Source: an uncultured Sphingobacteriia bacterium (lineage in GTDB: Bacteria; Bacteroidota; Bacteroidia; Chitinophagales; Chitinophagaceae). Taken from it: a stretch of DNA of 5,013 bases. Shown here piece by piece: positions 1 through 5,013 of the stretch (positions are counted from its first letter, which is position 1; every line of letters begins with the position of its first letter). The position numbers and the translations under genes were made by a program. Where the stretch lies: the NCBI GenBank assembly GCA_945957225.1, contig CAMFKK010000228.1:1-5013 (forward strand), read 5' to 3'. The notes below the pieces were generated by a model. The model worked only from the letters and a program-made list of their open reading frames with translations, made no database searches and was not told the origin of the DNA.

Positions 1-45
1 ACACTCGACTAGTCGTCGGCAGCGTCAGATGTGTATAAGAGACAG
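1..45 (+). other. Illumina Nextera i5 adapter left on the contig end (synthetic)
   Basis: Bases 13-45 match the Nextera read-1 transposase adapter exactly: it begins TCGTCGGCAGCGTC and ends in the 19-base Tn5 mosaic end at 27-45 (AGATGTGTATAAGAGACAG). Bases 1-4 (ACAC) fit the end of the P5 primer. Bases 5-12 (TCGACTAG) sit where the 8-base i5 index belongs and match an index I recall from the Nextera XT set. This is untrimmed library sequence joined to genomic DNA, so the contig truly ends at base 46. The mosaic end must not be read as a native transposon end. Confidence 0.98.
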
Positions 46-263
46 CTATTATATCCCTTTCTTTGTGTTCTAGCTGTTGTTCTTTTTTGATTTTTTGAAA
101 TTGCTTGACCTTTTTGAAATTCGTCTCGATCGTCCGAACTTAATGGAATGATCCTAGAGCCCATTGCATTTATTAGTAATGGTTTATTTGTTTCATCAAC
201 TTCAATTAATGCCCATCCAATACTATTCGTACCCAAATCAAGTCCCAATATTTTTTTGCTCAT
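46..263 (-). CDS. cas9: CRISPR-associated endonuclease Cas9, N-terminal fragment (contig-truncated, type II, probably II-C)
   Basis: Only the first 72 codons are native; the frame then runs into adapter (residues CLLYTSDAADD) and stops at 9-11. Cas9 is the RNA-guided DNA nuclease of type II CRISPR systems and uses crRNA with tracrRNA to cut invading DNA. The N-terminus shows the RuvC-I motif, LGLDLGTNSIGWALI at residues 6-20. D9 is the metal-binding catalytic aspartate (equivalent to D10 of S. pyogenes Cas9). Residues 57-72 (KNQKRTTARTQRKGYN) begin the arginine-rich bridge helix. Residues 35-53 (GSRIIPLSSDDRDEFQKGQ) resemble the segment before the bridge helix in Bacteroidota II-C proteins. 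HNH, RuvC-II/III, REC and PAM-interacting parts are missing because the contig ends, not because of a native mutation. The ATG at 263 puts RuvC-I at the usual distance from the start. A tracrRNA lies divergently just upstream. Subtype II-C is inferred from sequence style, since cas1/cas2 and the absence of csn2 or cas4 cannot be seen. Confidence 0.93.
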
Positions 264-284
264 ATACTTATTTCTTTATATTTT
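255..284 (+). promoter_or_regulatory. Possible tracrRNA promoter inside the cas9 start
   Basis: TTTG at 255-258 and TATATTTT at 277-284 are separated by 18 bases. They resemble the Bacteroidota -33 (TTTG) and -7 (TAnnTTTG) boxes, with one mismatch in the last base of the -7 box. Transcription would start near 288-292, right at the anti-repeat. The -33 box would lie within cas9 codons 2-3 on the opposite strand. The region is very AT-rich, so a chance match is quite possible. Confidence 0.3.
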
Positions 285-288
285 TAGA

Positions 289-358
289 TTGAAAGCAAAT
301 CACAATAAGGATTATTCCGTTGTGTAAACATTTAAGCCGGGGTAACTCGGCTTTTTTT
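289..358 (+). ncRNA. tracrRNA (trans-activating CRISPR RNA)
   Basis: This RNA pairs with the CRISPR repeat part of pre-crRNA and loads Cas9. The anti-repeat is at 291-305 (GAAAGCAAATCACAA), whose complement TTGTGATTTGCTTTC looks like the 5' part of a Bacteroidota type II-C repeat. It may extend with bulges into 270-290. Next comes AATAAGGATTATTCCG (304-319), with a short GGA/TCC hairpin and the AATAAGG element typical of II-C tracrRNAs. A linker (325-333) leads to a terminator hairpin (334-353) and T-run. At about 70 bases it has the expected size for a processed or minimal tracrRNA. Its position, divergent from and immediately upstream of cas9, is a common arrangement. The 5' end is estimated from a weak promoter match and is uncertain by tens of bases. 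The array that would confirm the pairing is off the contig. Confidence 0.85.
334..358 (+). terminator. Intrinsic terminator of the tracrRNA
   Basis: AAGCCGGG (334-341) pairs with CTCGGCTT (346-353) in an 8-bp stem with one G-T wobble (340/347). It closes a GTAA (GNRA-type) tetraloop at 342-345. The T-run covers 352-358. It forms the 3' hairpin of the tracrRNA and also shields the downstream ABC operon from readthrough. Confidence 0.87.
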
Positions 359-469
359 ATTCAGTGAAGTTTCTATCCGGGGAGGACACTATAAATATAA
401 GGAAAGGATATTATATTTAAAAGGCAATATCTATTGTTTATTATTTTTTTTAGCACCGAACCTCTTAGC
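359..469. other. AT-rich intergenic spacer without a visible gene
   Basis: I find no coding frame with a recognisable product, no CRISPR repeats, no tRNA and no second hairpin terminator here. It holds a 9-bp inverted repeat (392-419) and a long T-rich tract (437-451) that may act as an UP-like or -33 region for the ABC operon. The short GC-rich patch ATCCGGGGAGGAC (375-387) stands out from its surroundings but has no assigned role. Confidence 0.6.
392..419. repeat. 9-bp inverted repeat, possible operator
   Basis: TAAATATAA (392-400) and its exact reverse complement TTATATTTA (411-419) flank a 10-base spacer that contains tandem AGGA units. The arm centres are 19 bp apart, close to two helical turns, which would suit a dimeric regulator. 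The arms are purely A/T in an AT-rich region, so chance is a real alternative. It lies between the tracrRNA terminator and the ABC operon promoter. Confidence 0.3.
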
Positions 470-477
470 TACTTTTG
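470..477 (+). promoter_or_regulatory. Bacteroidota-type -7 box for the ABC operon
   Basis: TACTTTTG fits TAnnTTTG at every fixed position. At the expected -33 distance (447-450) the sequence is TTTT rather than TTTG, a partial match. Transcription would start near 480-485, leaving a leader of only about 10 bases. The box overlaps a possible upstream TTG start (475-477), which supports the ATG at 493 as the real start of the first gene. Confidence 0.45.
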
Positions 478-492
478 GGGTTATATATTAAG

Positions 493-1428
493 ATGCAACA
501 GATAGTACAGGTTAAAGGCCTCACCAAACAGTTCAAAAACCTCACCGCAGTCAATGACCTGTCATTTTCCGTGAATGAAGGGGATGTCTATGGTTTTCTG
601 GGTCAGAATGGCGCGGGAAAGAGTACCAGCATTAGAATGATGCTCACCCTAATTGAACCCACCAGTGGTCAGATTGAGTTATTTGGGATGGATTTGGCGC
701 GTAATCGCAGAGAAATTTTGCGCAATGTGGGTGCCGTCATTGAAAAACCCGATGTCTACAAATACCTATCGGCTTACGAGAACCTGGAATTATTTGCCCG
801 ATTAAGCGGCATCAAGCCAACTAAGAAAATACTGATGGACCAACTAGAAATGGTGGGTTTAGCCGCTAGGGCCAATGATCGAGTAAAGACTTTTTCACAG
901 GGCATGAAACAGCGACTAGGAATTGGGATTGCCTTGGTGCATAATCCGCAACTGATAGTGTTGGATGAACCCACCAATGGCTTGGATCCACAGGGTATTG
1001 CCGATATTAGAAATTTGATTTTGCACCTGAGCCGAGACCTGAAAAAAACCATTGTGGTTTCTTCCCATTTGTTGAGTGAGATTGAACAGGTAGCTACCCG
1101 TGTGTTGATCATTGACAAAGGAAAAAAATTGGTGGAAGGGAATGCCGCAGAACTATTTGATCCTGCACAAACCATTGTAGAATTACAAACCATGGACAAT
1201 GCATTTGCTTTGGAACAACTCAAAGCAAGCACTTGGTCAGACAAACTGCAAGCACAACGCAATTCGGCTATTTTACTCAAACTGAACAGAACTGAGATTC
1301 CTGCTTTGCATACGGCTTTGGCTGCTATGCAGATTCAATTGTTATCCCTACAACCTCGTCATTCTTTAGAAGACTATTTTTTACAAATAACCTCCGGCAA
1401 CCAACATGTGGACACTTACACAAATTGA
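493..1428 (+). CDS. ABC transporter ATP-binding protein (ABC-2/BcrA-NatA type)
   Basis: This is the cytoplasmic ATPase of a two-component ABC-2 exporter, 311 residues from the ATG at 493. It has every nucleotide-binding motif: Walker A GQNGAGKST (37-45), Q-loop region with E84 in place of Gln (VGAVIEKPDVY, common in BcrA/NatA-like ATPases), signature FSQGMKQRL (134-142), Walker B LIVLDEP (154-160) with catalytic E159, D-loop NGLD (162-165) and switch H192. Residues from about 215 to 311 form the extra C-terminal domain usual in this family. An in-frame TTG at 475 would add six residues but overlaps the likely promoter, so ATG is preferred. The 3' end overlaps the permease gene by 23 bases, which indicates translational coupling. 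Drug, lipid, peptide and ion exporters share this fold, so the substrate is not assigned. Confidence 0.96.
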   Translation: MQQIVQVKGLTKQFKNLTAVNDLSFSVNEGDVYGFLGQNGAGKSTSIRMMLTLIEPTSGQIELFGMDLARNRREILRNVGAVIEKPDVYKYLSAYENLELFARLSGIKPTKKILMDQLEMVGLAARANDRVKTFSQGMKQRLGIGIALVHNPQLIVLDEPTNGLDPQGIADIRNLILHLSRDLKKTIVVSSHLLSEIEQVATRVLIIDKGKKLVEGNAAELFDPAQTIVELQTMDNAFALEQLKASTWSDKLQAQRNSAILLKLNRTEIPALHTALAAMQIQLLSLQPRHSLEDYFLQITSGNQHVDTYTN

Positions 1429-2281
1429 GTTATACAAGATATTCCGCAGACCCCGGACTTATATTGCATTCATTGCTATTGCAGCACTGATTACCATTAT
1501 CCAATTTGGGTTAAAGATTGATGGTAAAAGCTACGCCGATTTTCTAATGAAAGATATTGGTGGCACTATGGAAATTGATGGCAATATCATCAATGGCTAT
1601 TTGATCTGCTATATCATGTTACAATTGCTCTTGGTGCACGTGCCCTTATTGGTGGCATTGATTGCTGCAGACATGATCTCGGGCGAAGCCAATATGGGAA
1701 CCTTACGTTTACTCATTTCAAAACCATTTAGCAGAACAGAATTATTGTTGGCTAAATTTTTTGCATCTACTGTTTACACTTTATTGCTCTTAGTATGGTT
1801 GGCCATTCTAGCCCTGTTTTTGAGCATGTGGATTTTTGGCACGGGCGATATGTTTTTGATGAAGAGTAGCTATGTAGTCTTGCTCTCTGAAAGCGATGTG
1901 TTCTGGCGTTATGCAGGTGCGTTTGTATTTGCTGCTCTGGCCATGGTCACCGTTGCCGCACTGGGTTTCTTTCTATCTATTTTTGCAGAAAACAGTATTG
2001 GTCCTATTGTGGCTACTATGAGTGTGATTGTATTTTTCACCATCTTAAGTACTTTGAATATTCCCATTTTCAATGCCTTAAAACCCCACCTATTTACTAC
2101 GCACATGATTAGTTGGAAAGAGTTTTTTGACATTCAAGTCAATGACGCCAATGAAGCTATTGTGGGTAGTATTCAGAATCCGCAAAAGATTGTCAATTCT
2201 GCCTTGGTCTTGATCATACATATTATTGGTTTTGTGGGTGGCAGTATTTGGATCTTTAACAGGAAAGACGTGTTGAGTTAA
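1406..2281 (+). CDS. ABC-2 family transporter permease
   Basis: This 291-residue inner-membrane protein is the permease partner of the preceding ATPase. Six hydrophobic segments are visible, at about 18-36, 65-88, 120-144, 169-193, 198-219 and 264-284. The N-terminus (TQIELYKIFRRPRTYI) is a short amphipathic cytoplasmic stretch typical of ABC-2 permeases. After helix 2 comes the family's conserved loop ISGEANMGTLRLLISKPFSRTELLLAKF (91-118), with its GT-R-LL--P--R pattern, likely contacting the ATPase. A moderately polar loop (145-168) separates helices 3 and 4, and a larger one (220-263) separates helices 5 and 6. It starts inside the ATPase gene in another frame. There is a single copy, so the working transporter would probably be a homodimer. 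The substrate is unknown. Confidence 0.93.
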   Translation: MWTLTQIELYKIFRRPRTYIAFIAIAALITIIQFGLKIDGKSYADFLMKDIGGTMEIDGNIINGYLICYIMLQLLLVHVPLLVALIAADMISGEANMGTLRLLISKPFSRTELLLAKFFASTVYTLLLLVWLAILALFLSMWIFGTGDMFLMKSSYVVLLSESDVFWRYAGAFVFAALAMVTVAALGFFLSIFAENSIGPIVATMSVIVFFTILSTLNIPIFNALKPHLFTTHMISWKEFFDIQVNDANEAIVGSIQNPQKIVNSALVLIIHIIGFVGGSIWIFNRKDVLS

Positions 2282-2307
2282 TTTGCTTTTATTTTAAAAT
2301 ATTTTTC

Positions 2308-3000
2308 ATGAGGATTTTCTTTTTCGTTCTTGCTTTGATGATTTCTTATACCAGTGTTCAAGCCCAGGACATGACAGCGTTGGTGACAAAAGTGAAGGCC
2401 AAACTGGACCAGGTCAATGATTATGAAGCGGAGGGCAATATGAAGACCGATGTAAGCTTTATCAAAGCCCCCATTGGAAAAGTAAAAGTCTATTTTAAAA
2501 AGCCCAACAAGTTTAGGTTGAAAAAAGAGGGTGGCATTTCATTGTTACCCAAGGGCGGGGTATCAGTGAACATGAGCACCATTATTACCACCAGTGATTT
2601 TGTGGCATTGGCTGCGGGCGAAGCGGTGATTGATGGTTTCAAAACCAAGATTGTGAAATTGCTTCCTACCAATGAAGCCAGTGAAATTGTGATTACCACG
2701 CTCTATATTGATGAACCCAATTTACTAGTACGCAAAGCCATTACAACCACCAAGGAAAATGGTACTTATGAAATGCAAATGAGTTATGGGGCTTATGCCA
2801 ATTATGGTTTGCCTCAGAAAGTGATCTTTAGTTTTAATACCAAGGACTACAAATTGCCCAAGGGAATCACTTTGGAATTTGACGATAATGAGAAGCCCCT
2901 TTCTGAAGCGCAGAAACTCAAAAACAAAAAGGGTAGGGTAGAAATTACTTACAGCAATTATGTGGTGAACAAAGGGATTGCAGATAGTTTTTTCAAATAA
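2308..3000 (+). CDS. Secreted LolA-like (outer-membrane lipoprotein-sorting family) periplasmic protein
   Basis: The 230-residue product starts with a clear signal peptide: M-R, then a hydrophobic core IFFFVLALMISYTS and a VQA cleavage site after residue 19. There is no lipobox cysteine, so it should be a soluble periplasmic protein. The mature part begins with a helical stretch (MTALVTKVKAKLDQVNDYEAEGNMKTD) followed by alternating beta-strand segments such as GKVKVYFKKPNKFRLKKEGG (57-76). The phrase about a short helix, then a 'm-y-kkPnkfrl' strand, is characteristic of the LolA/LolB fold, which binds acyl chains in a half-barrel. It begins 26 bases after the permease stop with no terminator between, so it is the third gene of the operon. 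It may carry a lipid or lipoprotein to or from the transporter; this is inferred from fold and context. Identity with true LolA is not claimed, as Bacteroidota encode several LolA-fold paralogues. Confidence 0.75.
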   Translation: MRIFFFVLALMISYTSVQAQDMTALVTKVKAKLDQVNDYEAEGNMKTDVSFIKAPIGKVKVYFKKPNKFRLKKEGGISLLPKGGVSVNMSTIITTSDFVALAAGEAVIDGFKTKIVKLLPTNEASEIVITTLYIDEPNLLVRKAITTTKENGTYEMQMSYGAYANYGLPQKVIFSFNTKDYKLPKGITLEFDDNEKPLSEAQKLKNKKGRVEITYSNYVVNKGIADSFFK

Positions 3001-3003
3001 GGC

Positions 3004-3873
3004 TTAGAATAATTCCACACGCCAGGTTCTCTCAAGAGTTCCGCCTATTGCTAATTGGTTAATGCCTTCTTTGTTGATGAGTTGGCCGTCTGTAGTAGTA
3101 CTATCGGCAACGCCACACCAAGGTTCTATACAAACAAAGTCTGCGTCTTTGGCACTCCAAATACCCATATAAGGGAAGTCTCCATAATGCATGGTTAGAC
3201 CGTGTGGGGATTGATGACTCTTGATACCAATGCTATGGCTTTTTAAATTTTTGAAGACCAATGCGTCTCCATAAAACAGGGATTTTTTCAAGGGCAATTG
3301 GCTGCAGTTGTCTAGATAAGGTACTGCTACAGGTTCTACCAATCCTTCCGCATCTAATGGATGAACACCCACGGTTTCAGTGGTACCAAATTCCAAAAAC
3401 CAATCTTCATAACCCGTACCATTGGTTAGTGGTACTTTGAATGCAGGATGGGCACCAACAGAGAAATACAAATCCTTGTCTCCTGTATTTTCTACCAAAT
3501 AAGTCACAAATAATTGGTTACGCTCTACGCGATAGGCAATAGAAAATTTAAATTCAAAAGGATAGACGGCCCTAGTATTTGCATTGGCTTCCAAACTAAA
3601 TACAATGCTAGATTCCGTTTGCGCACTAACACTAAAAACAGATTCTCTTGAAAATCCATGTCTACCCATTGCATAGGATTGACCACCATATTGGTACTGT
3701 CCATTTTTCAATCCCCCTACAATGGGAAAAAGGGCGGGACTTTTCTTGGGCCAGAAAGCGGGATTAGCATCCCACAAATATTCCAATTGGGTTTGCTTAT
3801 TAAAAATGCTTTGTAATTCTGCACCCTGTGCACTAATGCTAACGGTTAGCTCCTGATTAGAAATGGTCAACAT
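3004..3873 (-). CDS. Aldose 1-epimerase (mutarotase) family protein, LacX-like
   Basis: This 289-residue cytoplasmic protein has no signal peptide and fits the galactose-mutarotase-like fold, which interconverts alpha and beta anomers of sugars. It opens with the family pattern LTVSISAQGAELQSI (9-23). Other landmarks are WDANPAFWPKKSPALFPIVGGL (34-55), GRHGFSRE (70-77) with H72, VGAHPAF (139-145) with H142 as the likely acid, and DFVCIEPWCG (245-254) with E250 as the likely base. All expected catalytic positions are present. The pattern is closer to the LacX-like subgroup than to classical GalM, so sugar specificity is open; a hexose or hexose-6-phosphate is possible. The gene follows pdxA by 10 bases and is probably cotranscribed with it. 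Its stop lies 3 bases from the stop of the converging LolA-like gene. Confidence 0.9.
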   Translation of the reverse strand: MLTISNQELTVSISAQGAELQSIFNKQTQLEYLWDANPAFWPKKSPALFPIVGGLKNGQYQYGGQSYAMGRHGFSRESVFSVSAQTESSIVFSLEANANTRAVYPFEFKFSIAYRVERNQLFVTYLVENTGDKDLYFSVGAHPAFKVPLTNGTGYEDWFLEFGTTETVGVHPLDAEGLVEPVAVPYLDNCSQLPLKKSLFYGDALVFKNLKSHSIGIKSHQSPHGLTMHYGDFPYMGIWSAKDADFVCIEPWCGVADSTTTDGQLINKEGINQLAIGGTLERTWRVELF

Positions 3874-3883
3874 GCTACTATTT

Positions 3884-4978
3884 TTATCCTTCGTTTTCTT
3901 CTATGCGTTCATCAACGGCATTGGCCAACATTCTGGCACTCATTTTTCTAAGTGGGTTGGCGCGCATTTCTTTGTATCCGTTCCTACTTCTATAAATATC
4001 TACTGCTTCAAAAACCGCTACAATAAAACTATTGGCATCGGCTTTGTCCTTACCTGCAATGTCAAATGCAGTTCCATGATCTGGGCTGGTTCTGATTACG
4101 GGCAATCCCGCTGTATAATTCACGCCTTCACCAATGGCCAAAGACTTAAATGGAATCAAACCTTGGTCATGGTACATGGCAAGCACGGCATCAAATTTTT
4201 CAAATTGTCCTCTTGCAAAAAACGCATCGGCACTGTAAGGTCCAAATACCAACATGGATTGCTTGGCGTCTTTGATGGCGGGTTTGATAATAGTTTCTTC
4301 TTCTGCTCCAATCAGTCCTTCATCGCCCGCGTGCGGGTTCAGACCAAGCACAGCAATCTTTGGTTTGTCAACACCAAAATCTTTTTGCAGACTGTTGTGC
4401 ATGATTTTCAATTTCAACAAAATGTTTTCTCTGGTAATATGTTTAGACACATCAGCAACTGTTACGTGTTCCGTAACCAAACCAACGCGCATATTTTCAG
4501 CTACCATAAACATGACCACATCACTCACATTAAAGAATGCTTTGAAATAAGGCGTATGACCGGTATAAGGAAATGCTTCTGTATGAATATTCTTTTTATG
4601 AATGGGTGCAGTAACCAAACCATGGATCAATCCCTCTTTGAGTGCCTGGGTAGCTTGTGTTAAAGATTCTAAAGCGTATTTGCCACCGGTTTCATTTAAT
4701 TGACCTGGGGTAATCACCACTTCTTCTTCCCAGCAATTAAATATATTGACCTGTTTGTGATTCAACCTATTCAGTTCTTTCACATTGGCATAACTGAAAT
4801 TGTTTTCAGGCAATGTCTTTCTATAGAAATTGATGCATTTGTTATTGGCAAAAACCACCGGTGTGCAAATTTCTAGTATGCGATGGTCTGACAGTGTTTT
4901 GATAATTAGTTCTATACCAATGCCGTTTAGGTCTCCGCAAGGGAATCCAATAACAGGCTTTTGTAATTCGTAGCTCAT
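3884..4978 (-). CDS. pdxA: 4-hydroxythreonine-4-phosphate dehydrogenase PdxA
   Basis: PdxA oxidises 4-phosphooxy-L-threonine with NAD; the product decarboxylates to 3-amino-2-oxopropyl phosphate, which PdxJ uses to make pyridoxine 5'-phosphate (DXP-dependent vitamin B6 pathway, cytoplasm). The 364-residue protein has the family signatures in order: GDLNGIG (15-21, the Bacteroidota version of GDPAGIG), TAPIHKK (123-129), TGHT (139-142) with substrate-contact H141, TEHVTVADV (169-177), GLNPHAGDEG (212-221), AMYHDQGLIPFK (267-278) and RTSPDHGTAFDIAGK (296-310). H171, H216 and H270 correspond to the three divalent-metal ligands. Length is slightly above the roughly 330 of E. coli, as is usual in Bacteroidota. 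The ATG at 4978 places the GD-NGIG motif at the normal distance. Only 35 upstream bases are in the window, so its promoter and any upstream operon partner are not visible. Confidence 0.95.
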   Translation of the reverse strand: MSYELQKPVIGFPCGDLNGIGIELIIKTLSDHRILEICTPVVFANNKCINFYRKTLPENNFSYANVKELNRLNHKQVNIFNCWEEEVVITPGQLNETGGKYALESLTQATQALKEGLIHGLVTAPIHKKNIHTEAFPYTGHTPYFKAFFNVSDVVMFMVAENMRVGLVTEHVTVADVSKHITRENILLKLKIMHNSLQKDFGVDKPKIAVLGLNPHAGDEGLIGAEEETIIKPAIKDAKQSMLVFGPYSADAFFARGQFEKFDAVLAMYHDQGLIPFKSLAIGEGVNYTAGLPVIRTSPDHGTAFDIAGKDKADANSFIVAVFEAVDIYRSRNGYKEMRANPLRKMSARMLANAVDERIEENEG

Positions 4979-5013
4979 GAAAGTAAATTATGGGTAAAAA
5001 TAATGATTATTAC

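Noticed and set aside
27..45. Tn5 mosaic end that could suggest a native transposon
   Set aside because: It is continuous with the Nextera read-1 adapter and an index, so it comes from library preparation.
9..45. C-terminal residues CLLYTSDAADD and the stop codon of the cas9 frame
   Set aside because: They are encoded entirely by adapter and index bases (apart from one codon spanning the junction), so the native protein continues beyond the contig.
475..492. Upstream TTG start adding six residues to the ABC ATPase
   Set aside because: TTG is a rare start, it overlaps a good -7 promoter box, and the ATG at 493 gives the usual family N-terminus.
359..492. Possible CRISPR array or leader in the spacer
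   Set aside because: No unit resembling the predicted repeat recurs and there are no regularly spaced repeats.
774..1280. 168-residue minus-strand open frame inside the ABC ATPase gene
   Set aside because: It is antisense to a strongly conserved ATPase and its composition (rich in Ser and Cys, no domain) fits a shadow frame.
1909..2133. 74-residue minus-strand open frame inside the permease gene
   Set aside because: Shadow of the permease, with no recognisable motif.
2290..2301. 12-bp palindrome TATTTTAAAATA between the permease and LolA-like genes
   Set aside because: Purely A/T, too short and without a T-run to be a terminator. It sits in a 26-base intra-operon gap and is likely chance.
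2490..2699. 69-residue minus-strand open frame inside the LolA-like gene
   Set aside because: Shadow of a signal-peptide-bearing gene, with no domain of its own.
4254..4550. 98-residue plus-strand open frame opposite pdxA
   Set aside because: Second shadow frame across conserved pdxA sequence.
3863..4663. 266-residue plus-strand open frame opposite pdxA
   Set aside because: It is antisense to pdxA, whose catalytic and metal-binding motifs are all intact. The product is rich in Cys, Phe and His with no family pattern.
4979..5013. Possible pdxA promoter (minus strand TAATTTAC just before the start)
   Set aside because: It matches the -7 box poorly, lies too close to the start codon, and only 35 bases are available to judge.

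Overview
This is the end of an assembled contig from an AT-rich Bacteroidota genome, probably a Chitinophagaceae or Sphingobacteriia-like member. That placement is inferred from the protein flavour, the Bacteroidota-style -7 promoter box (TAnnTTTG), the lack of Shine-Dalgarno sites and the style of the Cas9 and tracrRNA. The first 45 bases are not genomic. They are an Illumina Nextera i5 adapter: the P5 tail, an 8-base index, the read-1 sequence and the Tn5 mosaic end. Native sequence starts at base 46.

Left part (46-358): the 5' end of a type II (probably II-C) cas9 gene on the minus strand, cut off after 72 codons by the contig end. It carries the RuvC-I motif with the catalytic Asp and the start of the arginine-rich bridge helix. 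Directly upstream, on the plus strand, lies a compact tracrRNA gene: an anti-repeat, a nexus-like hairpin, and a GNRA-capped intrinsic terminator with seven Ts. The rest of the CRISPR-Cas locus (most of cas9, presumably cas1, cas2 and the array) lies beyond the contig end. The anti-repeat nevertheless predicts how the missing CRISPR repeat begins.

Spacer (359-492): non-coding and AT-rich. It holds a 9-bp inverted repeat and a good -7 promoter box about 16 bases ahead of the next gene.

Middle (493-3000): a plus-strand operon of three genes: an ABC-2-type ATPase, its six-helix membrane permease (overlapping by 23 bases), and a secreted periplasmic LolA-like protein. Together they look like an exporter with a periplasmic lipid- or lipoprotein-binding partner; the substrate cannot be told from the sequence.

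Right (3004-4978): a minus-strand pair, pdxA (vitamin B6 biosynthesis) followed after 10 bases by an aldose 1-epimerase (mutarotase)-family gene. It converges on the ABC operon, with only 3 bases between the two stop codons. The window ends 35 bases upstream of the pdxA start.

The only defence-related content is the cas9/tracrRNA fragment. The rest is ordinary chromosomal gene content. I see no evidence for a wholly new system in this window.
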